From Thermoprotei archaeon (GTDB taxonomy: Archaea > Thermoproteota > Thermoprotei_A > Sulfolobales > Acidilobaceae): a stretch of DNA of 64,000 bases. The stretch is taken from positions 1 through 64,000 of the forward strand of contig JARJMZ020000036.1 of the NCBI GenBank assembly GCA_029335875.2. Reading direction: 5' to 3'. Numbering within the stretch: position 1 is the first letter of the stretch; every line of letters begins with the position of its first letter. Of the stretch, positions 26,857-35,013 are shown piece after piece. Made by a program: the position numbers and the translations under genes. Under the pieces are notes generated by a model. It did no database searches. It was not told the origin of the DNA and worked only from the letters and a program-made list of their open reading frames with translations.

Positions 26857-28020
26857 TTAGGGCTCCCCTTTTATCTTTTTGAGGGCTTCTAGGAGCTTGT
26901 ATACGTCCTCTCTAGTATTGTAGAAGTGGGGGGATACTCTTATCAGTTGGGGTCTCGCAGCCACTTTTACCCCCCTCCTTTCAAGTTCCCCGGCAAGCTT
27001 GTGGGGTTCCCTGTGTTTGAACGTTATTATGGCTGAGTGTCTTTCTCTGGGAGTGTACAGTGTGAAACCCAGGTTTTGCAGTTCTTCGGCGAGCTCCTCC
27101 GCTAGTCTCCACGTGTGGCTTTCATAGTTAAGTGTAGCCTCGTGTTCTATGAGGAATTTTAACGCCTCCCTGAGGGCCACGTAAGCTATTAGGGGTTGTG
27201 TGCCTAGTTCTAGTTTAGAAGCGTCTTCGGCTAGCTGGATTCTAGAGGTTTCTAGGGGTCTCTCGAACTCAGGCTCTCCCCTGATCATCCTCTTCACCAC
27301 AGAGTCTTCTATTGACATCCACCCGGCTATTGGGGGCTCCATGGATTCTAGGAGTTCCCCCCTGATATATGCTAGGGCTGCCCCGTGTATGCTCATCAGC
27401 CATTTATAGGACCCGGTTATGAGAACGTCGACATCGAGGCTTTTAACGTCTACAGGCATCACTCCTATGGCGTGGAAAGCGTCCGTTACTAGGATGGCTC
27501 CATGGCTGTGAGCTATATCCGCTAGTTCTCTAATATCCTCTACGTGGCCTGAAAGCCAGCCGACATAGTCTACCATTACCATACTAGTATTATCGTCTAC
27601 AAGCTTCTCGTAGACCTCAAACCCCCCTTTAATAGCGTCGGCCTCCCTGACCTCGCCTATGACGCCAGCCCTCTCCAGGGCCCTAGCCATTATTATGCTC
27701 GTGGGGAAGTTATGAGAGCCTACCACTATGTTAGAGCCCCTCCTAACCTTGAGAGACGAGAGTATAACCCCTAAGCCATAAGTCACCCCGGGGAACGCCG
27801 CTACATTATGGTGGCTAGCCCCTATGAAGCTGGAGAAAAGCCTTTTAACCTCGAGTAAAGCTTCAATACCCTCATCCCAGGGCTCGCCGCTCAAAGCCCA
27901 GTATTCGGAGAAGCTCTTAACAGCATCAACTACAGGGTCTGGGAGGGGGCCTGAGCTGGCGTTATCAAGGTAAACATATCTCTCCAAGATCCTGATCTTA
28001 GACCTAACGCCCTCAAACAT
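26857..28020 (-). CDS. Class V aminotransferase (cysteine desulfurase-like)
   Basis: The 387-residue PLP enzyme begins YLDNASSGPLPDPVV. It contains VTDAFHAIGVMPVDV (PLP-contacting Asp) and TGSYKWLMSIHG with the Schiff-base Lys. The overall layout is that of the Csd/NifS/isopenicillin-epimerase branch. An obvious mobile Cys loop of true IscS is not seen, so the reaction may be selenocysteine lyase-, epimerase- or transaminase-like. ATG start at 28020, divergent from the kinase gene. Confidence 0.87.
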   Translation of the reverse strand: MFEGVRSKIRILERYVYLDNASSGPLPDPVVDAVKSFSEYWALSGEPWDEGIEALLEVKRLFSSFIGASHHNVAAFPGVTYGLGVILSSLKVRRGSNIVVGSHNFPTSIIMARALERAGVIGEVREADAIKGGFEVYEKLVDDNTSMVMVDYVGWLSGHVEDIRELADIAHSHGAILVTDAFHAIGVMPVDVKSLDVDVLITGSYKWLMSIHGAALAYIRGELLESMEPPIAGWMSIEDSVVKRMIRGEPEFERPLETSRIQLAEDASKLELGTQPLIAYVALREALKFLIEHEATLNYESHTWRLAEELAEELQNLGFTLYTPRERHSAIITFKHREPHKLAGELERRGVKVAARPQLIRVSPHFYNTREDVYKLLEALKKIKGEP

Positions 28021-28156
28021 GGGGGAAGCGCCGAGAGTTTCCTCTAAGATCTAAGCCTTTAAATTTTAGAGCTAGGATTCCGCGGGCTTTAAGTTTAACA
28101 TGGGCTTTATAGCTTTAAGCTTTTGGAGGCTAGTGTTTCTCTTGAGGTCAACCTTA

Positions 28157-29434
28157 ATGGTTAGAATGCGTTTAGACATGAACGCTGGAGACTTGGTTAG
28201 AGTGTTTGGCCCTGCTGTTTTAAAAGTTGAAAGTGGGAGGGTCAGTGTTTTAGGGGCTGAACTTTCACGGGATAACGTGTTCTCTATAGGTAGGTCTAGG
28301 AGTTATGTGGTTAAGAGTTTAGAGCTTTCAACTGTCGATGTTGAGCTTAGTGAAGCCTCTAGGGTTGAGGTGTCTTCTCCGGAAGAGGAGCCTTATGATG
28401 AGTGGGTTGAGGTTGCAGACTCAATAATATCATCTTGTTATGGGCCGTGTACTGTGATGGTTTTAGGTCCTGTTGACGCCGGCAAGTCTAGTTTTGCCGC
28501 TATCCTAGCTAATAGGAGTTTAGCTTCAGGCTTGAGGCCTGCTATAATTGACGCTGACGTCGGCCAAGCTGATATTGGGCCTCCGGGGTTTGTTGGTTTA
28601 GCTATGCCCTCAACATGGGTTTCATGGATTAGAGAGTTAGAGCCTTTAATGTTAAAGTTTATCGGCTCCATAGAGCCTTCCCCCCTAATAGGTAGGATAA
28701 TAGCCTCGTGCGTCGAGCTCAAATCTATGGCGTTAAAGGAGGGCGCAGACATTGTTATAGTTGACACTGACGGCTGGGTTGAAGGTTGGAGCGCTCTAGA
28801 GTATAAGATTGACCTAGCTAAAGCTCTAGAGGTTGATCACGCCGTCGTCATAGGCTACGACGATCTTTCAAATTACTTCTCTAAATCGTTTCCCGGATCT
28901 GTTTATAGTCTTGTGAGGCCTATGGTTCAAGCTGTTAGAAGCCCGGAGGATAGGAGAAGGCTTAGACAAGACAATTATAGGAGGTTCATTGAAGGCGACA
29001 TTGTAGAGGTAGACCTTAACAAAGTAGCCGTTCAAGGATCATGTCTCAGCGGATACGAGGCTAAGAACCTCCTCGCCCACATAACACCTGAGCTTGAAGA
29101 TGCGAGAGTCATAAACGTAATTAAATATCCTGGAGGCATATGCATATACATTGAAAGCGACAAAAGCCTCCCCCCTCAAACCCTAAAAGAACTTCAAAAG
29201 AAAATTGGAGGCGAAGTTATAGTTGTATCCGAAGAATCAGCCATCGGAACCCTAGCGGCGCTCAGAGACGAAAAAGATTTCGACTGCCCAGCAGTTCTCG
29301 TAGGCATAGATTTGGAATCTAGAAAGGCAAAATTCAAGACCAAATGTAGGGGCCCATTTAAACTAGTATCATTTAGCCGAGTTAAGCTAAGCGAGGATTA
29401 TAAGGAGCTGAGCAGGGGTAGAATACTTTTATAA
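28157..29434 (+). CDS. Polynucleotide 5'-kinase, Clp1/Grc3 family
   Basis: From the ATG at 28157 the protein has 425 residues. The frame opens earlier (28100), but those 19 residues are hydrophobic and atypical. Walker A is LGPVDAGKSSFAA and the Clp1-type lid/DxxxG region is DADVGQADIGPPGFV. Walker B is ADIVIVDTDGW. An N-terminal Clp1-like domain precedes the kinase domain and a C-terminal domain follows it. Archaeal homologues phosphorylate RNA and DNA 5' ends, linked to tRNA or rRNA processing. Confidence 0.87.
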   Translation: MVRMRLDMNAGDLVRVFGPAVLKVESGRVSVLGAELSRDNVFSIGRSRSYVVKSLELSTVDVELSEASRVEVSSPEEEPYDEWVEVADSIISSCYGPCTVMVLGPVDAGKSSFAAILANRSLASGLRPAIIDADVGQADIGPPGFVGLAMPSTWVSWIRELEPLMLKFIGSIEPSPLIGRIIASCVELKSMALKEGADIVIVDTDGWVEGWSALEYKIDLAKALEVDHAVVIGYDDLSNYFSKSFPGSVYSLVRPMVQAVRSPEDRRRLRQDNYRRFIEGDIVEVDLNKVAVQGSCLSGYEAKNLLAHITPELEDARVINVIKYPGGICIYIESDKSLPPQTLKELQKKIGGEVIVVSEESAIGTLAALRDEKDFDCPAVLVGIDLESRKAKFKTKCRGPFKLVSFSRVKLSEDYKELSRGRILL

Positions 29435-29471
29435 ACTCCCCCATCTATAATTACTTATTGGGTGCGGCGGC

Positions 29472-29798
29472 TTGAGCGAGGTAACGTCCGGGGATGTGAT
29501 TACGGCTCTCCTATTCCAGGCTGGGGGGGGCTTAATCCTTGGGTTTGCCGCTGGCTATGCTGTCAAGAAGATGGTTAAAATAGCTATTCTAATCCTGGGG
29601 CTGCTAACAGTGGGCCTCTTAATACTATCATATTATGGGATAATATCCGTGAACTGGGATAAACTAGCGCTCATAGTCGAGAGGGTGATAAGTGGTGCCC
29701 AGGCTACAACAGCATCCATGCAAGCCTTCATCCTAGCATCGATACCCTTCGCCGGAGCCTTCACAGCGGGGTTCATTATAGGCTTTAAATACGGGTAA
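29472..29798 (+). CDS. FUN14-family membrane protein
   Basis: The 108-residue protein has a Gly-rich first helix region (GGGLILGFAAGYAVKKMVK), a second helix (about 34-53) and a third near the C-terminus ending AGFIIGFKYG. This matches the FUN14 fold, related to the mitochondrial mitophagy receptor FUNDC1 and common in archaea (COG2383). No LC3-binding motif is expected or seen. Function in archaea is unknown. TTG start at 29472. Confidence 0.82.
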   Translation: MSEVTSGDVITALLFQAGGGLILGFAAGYAVKKMVKIAILILGLLTVGLLILSYYGIISVNWDKLALIVERVISGAQATTASMQAFILASIPFAGAFTAGFIIGFKYG

Positions 29799-29905
29799 AC
29801 GCGAGAGAATAATTAACTTGAACCCTCAACTCGCCCTCTGGAGACCCTTAAGGGCCGCTAGCTTAGGCTGGTTTCCCACTACTAATAGGGGGTTGAGAGG
29901 GGTGG

Positions 29906-29978
29906 TAGCCGGGCGGGGATTCGAACCCCGGTCACGGGGGCCAGAGCCCCGCATCCTTGGCCGCTAGACGACCCGGCT
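29906..29978 (-). tRNA. tRNA-Gln (CTG anticodon)
   Basis: Read on the minus strand, the acceptor stem AGCCGGG/CCCGGCT closes the cloverleaf. The anticodon arm is CGGGG-CTCTGGC-CCCCG with anticodon CTG, and the T-arm is CGGGG-TTCGAAT-CCCCG. The discriminator is A at 29906. CC but not a full CCA follows. No intron. A TATA-like element on the minus strand lies near 30017-30028. Confidence 0.93.
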
Positions 29979-30040
29979 GCTTTAGACTCTTCCTTTACCT
30001 AGTTTAGGGGCTTGGAGTTTTTAAATGTTATTAGGGCTTA

Positions 30041-30514
30041 ATGTTTTCGGGGAGGGGCTTGTCCTGGGGCGAGGTTGTTGTCGAGTGTAAGGGTGGGGTT
30101 GAGAGGTGTGTGAAGGCTTTGGAGAGGTTTTTTGAATCCATGTGTGGCGATAGGAGCCTCTGCGAGGAGCCCCCTTCTAGGGCCGCCTCTAGGAGGAGCT
30201 ATCTCTGGGTTGAGAAGCTTATTGAGGCGGGGGTTCCCGACGGGAGGGCTAGGCTCATACTCTATGTTATAAGCAGGTATCTGGTTAACATTAAAGGATT
30301 GGAGCCTGAAGAGGCTGAGAGGGTTATAGGGAATTTCATAGAGAACAGCTGTAGAAACCATGGAAACTGCTCCAAGGTATATGGGAGCTGGATTAGGAGA
30401 GTAGTAGACTCCGTGAGCAGGGGGGGCTGGAAGCCTTGGAGCATAGAAGCGCTCAAGAAGAGGGACCCCCAACTATACGATATAGTTTCTAAGACTGTGA
30501 AATTAGAGGAGTGA
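30041..30514 (+). CDS. priX: PriX-like primase accessory subunit
   Basis: The 157-residue helical protein carries DGRARLILYVISRYLVNIKG, then VYGSWIRRVV, then PWSIEALKKRDPQLYDIV, the pattern of the C-terminal primase domain shared by PriX and archaeal plasmid primases. PriX is the third subunit of the crenarchaeal primase and resembles the PriL C-terminal domain without an FeS cluster. Several Cys (in ERCVKAL, SMCGDRSLCEE, NSCRNHGNC) are present but not in a standard cluster spacing. It sits between two minus-strand tRNA genes. ATG at 30041. Confidence 0.62.
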   Translation: MFSGRGLSWGEVVVECKGGVERCVKALERFFESMCGDRSLCEEPPSRAASRRSYLWVEKLIEAGVPDGRARLILYVISRYLVNIKGLEPEEAERVIGNFIENSCRNHGNCSKVYGSWIRRVVDSVSRGGWKPWSIEALKKRDPQLYDIVSKTVKLEE

Positions 30515-30515
30515 C

Positions 30516-30592
30516 TGGTGGACCGGCCGGGATTCGAACCCGGGACCTCTCGGGTGCAAGCCGAGCGCTCTTCCAGGCTGAGCTACCGGCCC
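30516..30592 (-). tRNA. tRNA-Ala (TGC anticodon), CCA encoded
   Basis: On the minus strand, acceptor GGGCCGG pairs with CCGGTCC, including the G3-U70 wobble that identifies alanine tRNA. The anticodon arm is CTCGG-CTTGCAC-CCGAG, anticodon TGC. The T-arm contains GGTTCGAATCC. The body spans 30519-30592 and the 3' CCA is encoded (30516-30518). A TATA-like TTTTAAAG element lies at about 30634-30644. Confidence 0.95.
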
Positions 30593-30707
30593 TCCACACC
30601 CGAGTTATAAGGGTTATGGGAGCTCGAGCTTTAAAAGAGTTTAGATGAAAGCTGGGGCTGAAGTTTTTAATACCTCAGCCTTTAAACTTTTCTAGTAAGG
30701 ATACGCC

Positions 30708-31883
30708 ATGGGGGTTGTTTTAAGGGTTCCAGTTAAGTTTGAAAAGTTTGGAGCTGTGAGTTTCTATGATGTTTCAGAAGTTGTAGGTCTGCACGGGCTG
30801 AGCCTGAAGGGGCGTGGCGGCGTTTTCTCGCTTAATACTCATGGCTTGGAAGAGTACGCTTCAAAAACAGCCATAGTCGTCCCTGTTAAGGATGAGGATT
30901 TAAGCGTTTTCGAGGGAGTTATTAAGGCTGTGCCCCTAGCATCCCCCTTGATCATAGTTTCAGCATCCTCCACGAGCCCCATAGACGTTTATGAGAGGGA
31001 GGTCGAGCTCGCCAAGCTGCTGAACACTTTGACGGGGAGGAGGGTGGTTGTTGTCCACCAGAGGGATAAGGCCTGGGTTGAAGCCCTGGCCGACACTAGC
31101 CTGGAGGATCTCGTTGATAGTGGGGGTGTCAGGCTGGGTAAGGGTGAGGGCATGATATTGGGGGTCCTGGTGGCTTCATGGCTTAAAGCTAGCTATGTCG
31201 GCTTCATAGATAGCGACAACTACATACCGGGGGCTGTCAACGAGTACGCCATGTCTTACTATACGGGCCTTGCAATGGCGAGCTCGAGGTATTCCATGGT
31301 TAGGGTTGTATGGCATTATAAGGGTAAGCTCCCCACCGAAGACGTTATATTCAGGAAGAGGGGTAGGGTGTCGGTTAACACGAACACGGTCCTAAACTAT
31401 GCGCTCTCCTCTTATAGGAAGATTGAGACTGAGATAGTTAAGAGTGCTAATAGCGGAGAGCACGCTATGAGCCTAGAGCTCGCCCTTAAAATGCCTTGGG
31501 CCGGGAGGTTCGCTATAGAGACTTTCGAGCTAGCCACGCTCCTAGAGTCTTGTTATGTGGGCTTAGAACTGGGGTTTGGAGAGTGTAACTTTCTACCTGA
31601 GGGTGTTAAGATACTCCAAGTTGAAACTAGGAACCCCCACATACACGCTGAGAAAGGGGACACGCACCTAGCTCAGATGGCTGCGGAGAGCTTGGGGGCC
31701 ATATATTATTCAGCCTTAGCTAGTGATGACGTTAAAGTGTTCATAAGGAGGATCCTCATAGAGAACTACTTCTACGAAGATGAGCCCCCCACGCCCCTGG
31801 TTTACAGGCTTGACAATGTAGACCCACACAAGGTTGTCTCAAAATACCTGGCTGAGAGTAGGCTAGCCCTAGACGCTGGATGA
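30708..31883 (+). CDS. mpgS: Mannosyl-3-phosphoglycerate synthase
   Basis: The 391-residue GDP-mannose-dependent glycosyltransferase joins mannose to 3-phosphoglycerate, the first step to the compatible solute mannosylglycerate. Family landmarks are AIVVPVKDEDL, GKGEGMILG, GFIDSDNYIPGAVNEY (the metal-binding D-x-D) and ARFAIETFEL-like GRFAIETFELATLLE. ATG at 30708, with a CTTTAAAC TATA-like element just upstream. The phosphatase for its product is the next gene. Confidence 0.95.
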   Translation: MGVVLRVPVKFEKFGAVSFYDVSEVVGLHGLSLKGRGGVFSLNTHGLEEYASKTAIVVPVKDEDLSVFEGVIKAVPLASPLIIVSASSTSPIDVYEREVELAKLLNTLTGRRVVVVHQRDKAWVEALADTSLEDLVDSGGVRLGKGEGMILGVLVASWLKASYVGFIDSDNYIPGAVNEYAMSYYTGLAMASSRYSMVRVVWHYKGKLPTEDVIFRKRGRVSVNTNTVLNYALSSYRKIETEIVKSANSGEHAMSLELALKMPWAGRFAIETFELATLLESCYVGLELGFGECNFLPEGVKILQVETRNPHIHAEKGDTHLAQMAAESLGAIYYSALASDDVKVFIRRILIENYFYEDEPPTPLVYRLDNVDPHKVVSKYLAESRLALDAG

Positions 31884-31898
31884 GCCGTGTGAACCGCG

Positions 31899-32702
31899 TT
31901 GACCTGGTCTAGGCTAGTCTTAACCGACATAGACGGGAGCATGATCAGCTATAGCGGGGACTATACGGGGATAAGAGAGTCCATTGAGCTCCTGAAGAGT
32001 GTTAAGGTTAAAGTAATCCCCGTGACCGCTAAGACCCTGGCGGAGGTAGTCTACCTAGATGGAAAGCTTGACATAGGTGGGGGTGATTTGACAGCTATAG
32101 TTGAGATGGGCGGCTCCATATGCTCTAAGCACTATATAATCCCAGGCTGCGATCACGTTAACATAGAAGGCTACAAGTGCTGCCTAATAGGTAGGCCACT
32201 ATGGGAGTTCAAGGACCATGTCGTGGAGGCGCTGAGAGACTGCGACTACATAGCGCTATCACAAGCCAGCCCTCAGGAGGCTGAAGTAATACTAGGCATT
32301 GAGAGGGGCGAGGCCATCCTAGCAACAAAGAGGGTAACCCTGGAAGTCCTCTGGAGCCAGAATATCGAGTGCCTTAAAGCGAAACTAGAAAAACTAAAAC
32401 TTAGAGGTTTAGAAATAACAGTTGGGAGGAGATTCATACACGTGGGGACACACTATAATAAGGGGGCGGCGGTAAACAAGCTCATAGAAACACCAATATT
32501 CAAAGGCCTAAACACCATAGGCATAGGGGACAGCGAGATAGACTTAGAAATGCTTGAAACAGTGGAAAAAAGCATAATAGTACCCCAAGAAGACGGAACG
32601 CTAAGAGTAAAACCGAGAAGATCAGACCACATAATAGCACCATACCCAGCACCCAAAGGCTGGGTCTGGACCTCAAACATGATAGCCCTAGGCTTAATAT
32701 AA
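31899..32702 (+). CDS. mpgP: Mannosyl-3-phosphoglycerate phosphatase
   Basis: This 267-residue HAD-superfamily phosphatase has LTDIDGSMISY (nucleophile and acid/base Asp), a cap domain, and the C-terminal TIGIGDSEIDLEMLE metal motif. Following mpgS by 15 bases, it should remove the phosphate to give mannosylglycerate, a thermoprotective solute of hyperthermophiles. TTG start at 31899. Confidence 0.92.
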   Translation: MTWSRLVLTDIDGSMISYSGDYTGIRESIELLKSVKVKVIPVTAKTLAEVVYLDGKLDIGGGDLTAIVEMGGSICSKHYIIPGCDHVNIEGYKCCLIGRPLWEFKDHVVEALRDCDYIALSQASPQEAEVILGIERGEAILATKRVTLEVLWSQNIECLKAKLEKLKLRGLEITVGRRFIHVGTHYNKGAAVNKLIETPIFKGLNTIGIGDSEIDLEMLETVEKSIIVPQEDGTLRVKPRRSDHIIAPYPAPKGWVWTSNMIALGLI

Positions 32703-32749
32703 CTATTAAACCCCGGAACTGTGACCATAAAAATGGTAGGCAACCCTCA

Positions 32750-32826
32750 GGGCCCGTAGCTCAGCTTGGTGGAGCGCCCGGCTGATAACCGGGAGGTCGG
32801 GGGTTCGAATCCCCCCGGGCCCACCA
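32750..32826 (+). tRNA. tRNA-Ile (GAT anticodon), CCA encoded
   Basis: The acceptor stem GGGCCCG pairs with CGGGCCC. The D-arm is GCTCAGCTTGGTGGAGC and the anticodon arm is CCCGG-CTGATAA-CCGGG, anticodon GAT. The T-arm includes GGGGTTCGAATCCCC. The body ends at 32823 with encoded CCA at 32824-32826. An ATAAAAAT TATA-like element lies about 24 bases upstream. Confidence 0.95.
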
Positions 32827-33000
32827 TTAAAGTTAAACCCCAAAGCCCCTAAACCCTTAATAAAACCCCTCCCTAACGCCTACTTATGATAAATGCCTTC
32901 CTCCAGCAGCTCGCAGAACCATAAAGACCCTCGAGGCTAGAGTCCCAACGAGATTGAAACCCCCCCGGGTGTAACAAGGATCCCTCCAAGAGTGTATCAG
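32827..33000. other. Gene-free stretch between tRNA-Ile and repeat copy C
   Basis: No ORF is seen. One string at 32936-32960 ends in GATTGAAAC, like the end of some archaeal CRISPR repeats, but it occurs once and no spacer array follows. The 3' side of a tRNA gene is a common integration site, so old integrated sequence is possible. Confidence 0.35.
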
Positions 33001-33207
33001 CTAGAGAGCGGCCGCCGGAACCCAATACCACAGGTTTATTTCCATGATATTAGCTCCGGCTCCCACATCAGCCCAATGGGGGCTCCATAGGCGGGCACCA
33101 CAGGGGCCGCCTTGTGTGCTTCGTAGCGGAGTGCTACGATGTTCTTAAGTATCTCTAAACAACCATATTAACCAGAAGACCCCAAAGATTTTACTCTAGA
33201 AAACATT
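33001..33207 (-). repeat. Dispersed repeat, copy C
   Basis: Read on the minus strand from 33207, the sequence repeats the block CTAGAGTAAAAT, then GGTTAATATGG and TTTAGAGATA seen at 15394 and 16891. It then encodes KNIVALRYEAHKAAPVVPAY in an open frame ending at a TAA. The NI-x-LRY and GAP peptide core is the best preserved of the copies. It starts immediately after the stop codon of the CoxG-like gene. It may be the decayed 3' end of a transposon gene. Confidence 0.7.
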
Positions 33208-33669
33208 CTATGGAGGCCCTGTTGTGAGGGCCTCCACTATGTTACTTATGATGTCGTCTACCATGTTCTTAGCTATAGCGTTTAAAACCCTCTCACCTAT
33301 AGAGGCTGCCAACCCCCCTATTTCGCCTTCGAATGTCCAGTCAACCCTTGAAGTGGAGTTTAGACTTGTAACTCTAAACTCTAGAACAAAGTTTAGAGAG
33401 CTGCCAACCCCCACCCCCCTCCCTGAAACCTTAGCATACGAATACTCTCTGACCTCGATGAAGCTGCCTTCAAGGGTGGCGTCGCCCCTTAAGGGTCCAA
33501 TGTTTACATTGAGGTTCACCGTGAAAGAACCCCCTTCTGAAACTTCAACACTCCTAAATCCGGGGAATGTTCTCGCAAACTTGTAGGGGTCTGTGAGGAA
33601 CTTAAACACTTCTCTCGGGCTCTTGCTGACCTCGAACGCCCCCTCATACTTTAATTTCACGGTTTCCAC
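33208..33669 (-). CDS. CoxG-like SRPBCC protein
   Basis: The 153-residue protein has the family start FEVSKSPREVFKFLTDPYKFARTFPGF and a C-terminal helix (VLNAIAKNMVDDIISNIVEAL), typical of the COG3427/CoxG helix-grip fold. CoxG aids membrane anchoring or maturation of CO dehydrogenase in bacteria. No coxMSL genes are here, so the role is open. ATG at 33669. Confidence 0.8.
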   Translation of the reverse strand: METVKLKYEGAFEVSKSPREVFKFLTDPYKFARTFPGFRSVEVSEGGSFTVNLNVNIGPLRGDATLEGSFIEVREYSYAKVSGRGVGVGSSLNFVLEFRVTSLNSTSRVDWTFEGEIGGLAASIGERVLNAIAKNMVDDIISNIVEALTTGPP

Positions 33670-33743
33670 CGTGAACTTGAAGGGTGGAAAGCCGGCTTAT
33701 AAAGTGGGGTTATAGCGGTTAACATTTAACTGTTAACGGTTTT

Positions 33744-34895
33744 TTATGGTATTATGTTGGCTATTATGAATCCTTCGCTCTCGTGTATGTGGGGATACAG
33801 TCTGCATATGGAGTCTGATACTCTGTATCCTCTGTATCCGGGCCTGCATATTTTTATGTTAGGCTTTTCTAGTTTTGCTCCGAGCGTTTCCTCAGCGTAT
33901 AATGCTATTTCTTCTCCTTCTTCCGGCATTAGGGAGCATGTAGCGTACGTTATCTTGTCTGCGTGTGACGCTATGTTTGCCAGTATTTCTTTCTGGAGCC
34001 TGCTGTAATATCTTATTTTGCCTTCTGTTAGTGTTATCTTGAGCCCGGGGTCTTTGGCTATTGCGCCTGAGTTGCTGCATGGGGCGTCTATTAGGGCTTT
34101 ATCGTGCCTCCCTTTAAACTCGAGTTTCCTGGAGTCTCCTACTATGATCTCCAAGCTTTCGTCTGGGACGCCCAGTTTCCTCATTAGCTTCCTCATTATC
34201 GCCACCCTCCTCCCGCTTATATCTACAGCTGTTATCCTAGTTTTGCCTTCTGTCAGCATTGCTATTAGCGAGGTCTTAATCCCGGGGGCCGCGCAAGCAT
34301 CTAATATAGAGTCTCCAGGCTGCGGGTTTAGGGCTTCAACTACGGCTGCCGAGGCTATGTCTTGGGGTATGGCTTTGAACTCTCTCACAGCCTTTAAGAG
34401 CCTCACGGGCTTCGGCGAGTTTTTAACTCTAACCATGTAATAGTACCTTGGATCCACCTCAAACTCTACACCTTCACTCTCGAGGCTTCTCGCAACGCTC
34501 TCAACACTAGCCTTTAGAGTGTTAATTCTAAGCCACCAAACCCTCTTGTTAGCAGCTTCCAGCATAGTGTAAGCTTCACCTTCACCCATGAGGCTCGAGA
34601 GTTTATCGTAAACCCATTTTGAAACAGAGAGCCTACAGTAGGGTTCCCCAACCTCCAGGTTGGGGTTGGAGAGCCACAGCCTAGCTAGATCCCTGGGCTT
34701 AACCCCGGGCCCGGCTATACAGGAAACTTTAACATAGTCTGATATAAACCTCCTAGCCATATCGTAAAGCCTCTCCCTCTCATCAACACCCCCGGCGCAC
34801 ACACCTCTACAAGCTCTCTTAAAAGCTACATCCACAGAAACTCTAAGCCTCAAAACCCCATAGGCAACCCTAGCCAGAAACCTGTCATACTCCAA
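33744..34895 (-). CDS. NOL1/NOP2/Sun-family RNA m5C methyltransferase
   Basis: The 383-residue protein has an N-terminal NusB-like helical region followed by the catalytic domain: ILDACAAPGIKTSLIAML (SAM), DAPCSNSGAIAKDP (release Cys) and YATCSLMPEEGEE (nucleophilic Cys). It methylates cytosine in rRNA or tRNA. The target position cannot be read. The start is TTG at 34895. Confidence 0.92.
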   Translation of the reverse strand: MEYDRFLARVAYGVLRLRVSVDVAFKRACRGVCAGGVDERERLYDMARRFISDYVKVSCIAGPGVKPRDLARLWLSNPNLEVGEPYCRLSVSKWVYDKLSSLMGEGEAYTMLEAANKRVWWLRINTLKASVESVARSLESEGVEFEVDPRYYYMVRVKNSPKPVRLLKAVREFKAIPQDIASAAVVEALNPQPGDSILDACAAPGIKTSLIAMLTEGKTRITAVDISGRRVAIMRKLMRKLGVPDESLEIIVGDSRKLEFKGRHDKALIDAPCSNSGAIAKDPGLKITLTEGKIRYYSRLQKEILANIASHADKITYATCSLMPEEGEEIALYAEETLGAKLEKPNIKICRPGYRGYRVSDSICRLYPHIHESEGFIIANIIP

Positions 34896-35013
34896 CTAAA
34901 GAGACCCCAGAGTTTAGAGCCGGCACAAAACCTTATCTTCCAAAGGGTTATACGGGGACACTTAAAGCTCTACTTAAGAGGATCCCTCACCCCCTAGTTT
35001 TACGCACCCGAGT

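Noticed and set aside
28100-28156. N-terminal hydrophobic extension of the Clp1-type kinase
   Set aside because: Unlike the family and close to the likely promoter; ATG at 28157 is preferred.
32936-32960. CRISPR-repeat-like string ending in GATTGAAAC
   Set aside because: It occurs once, with no spaced copies, leader or cas genes in the window.
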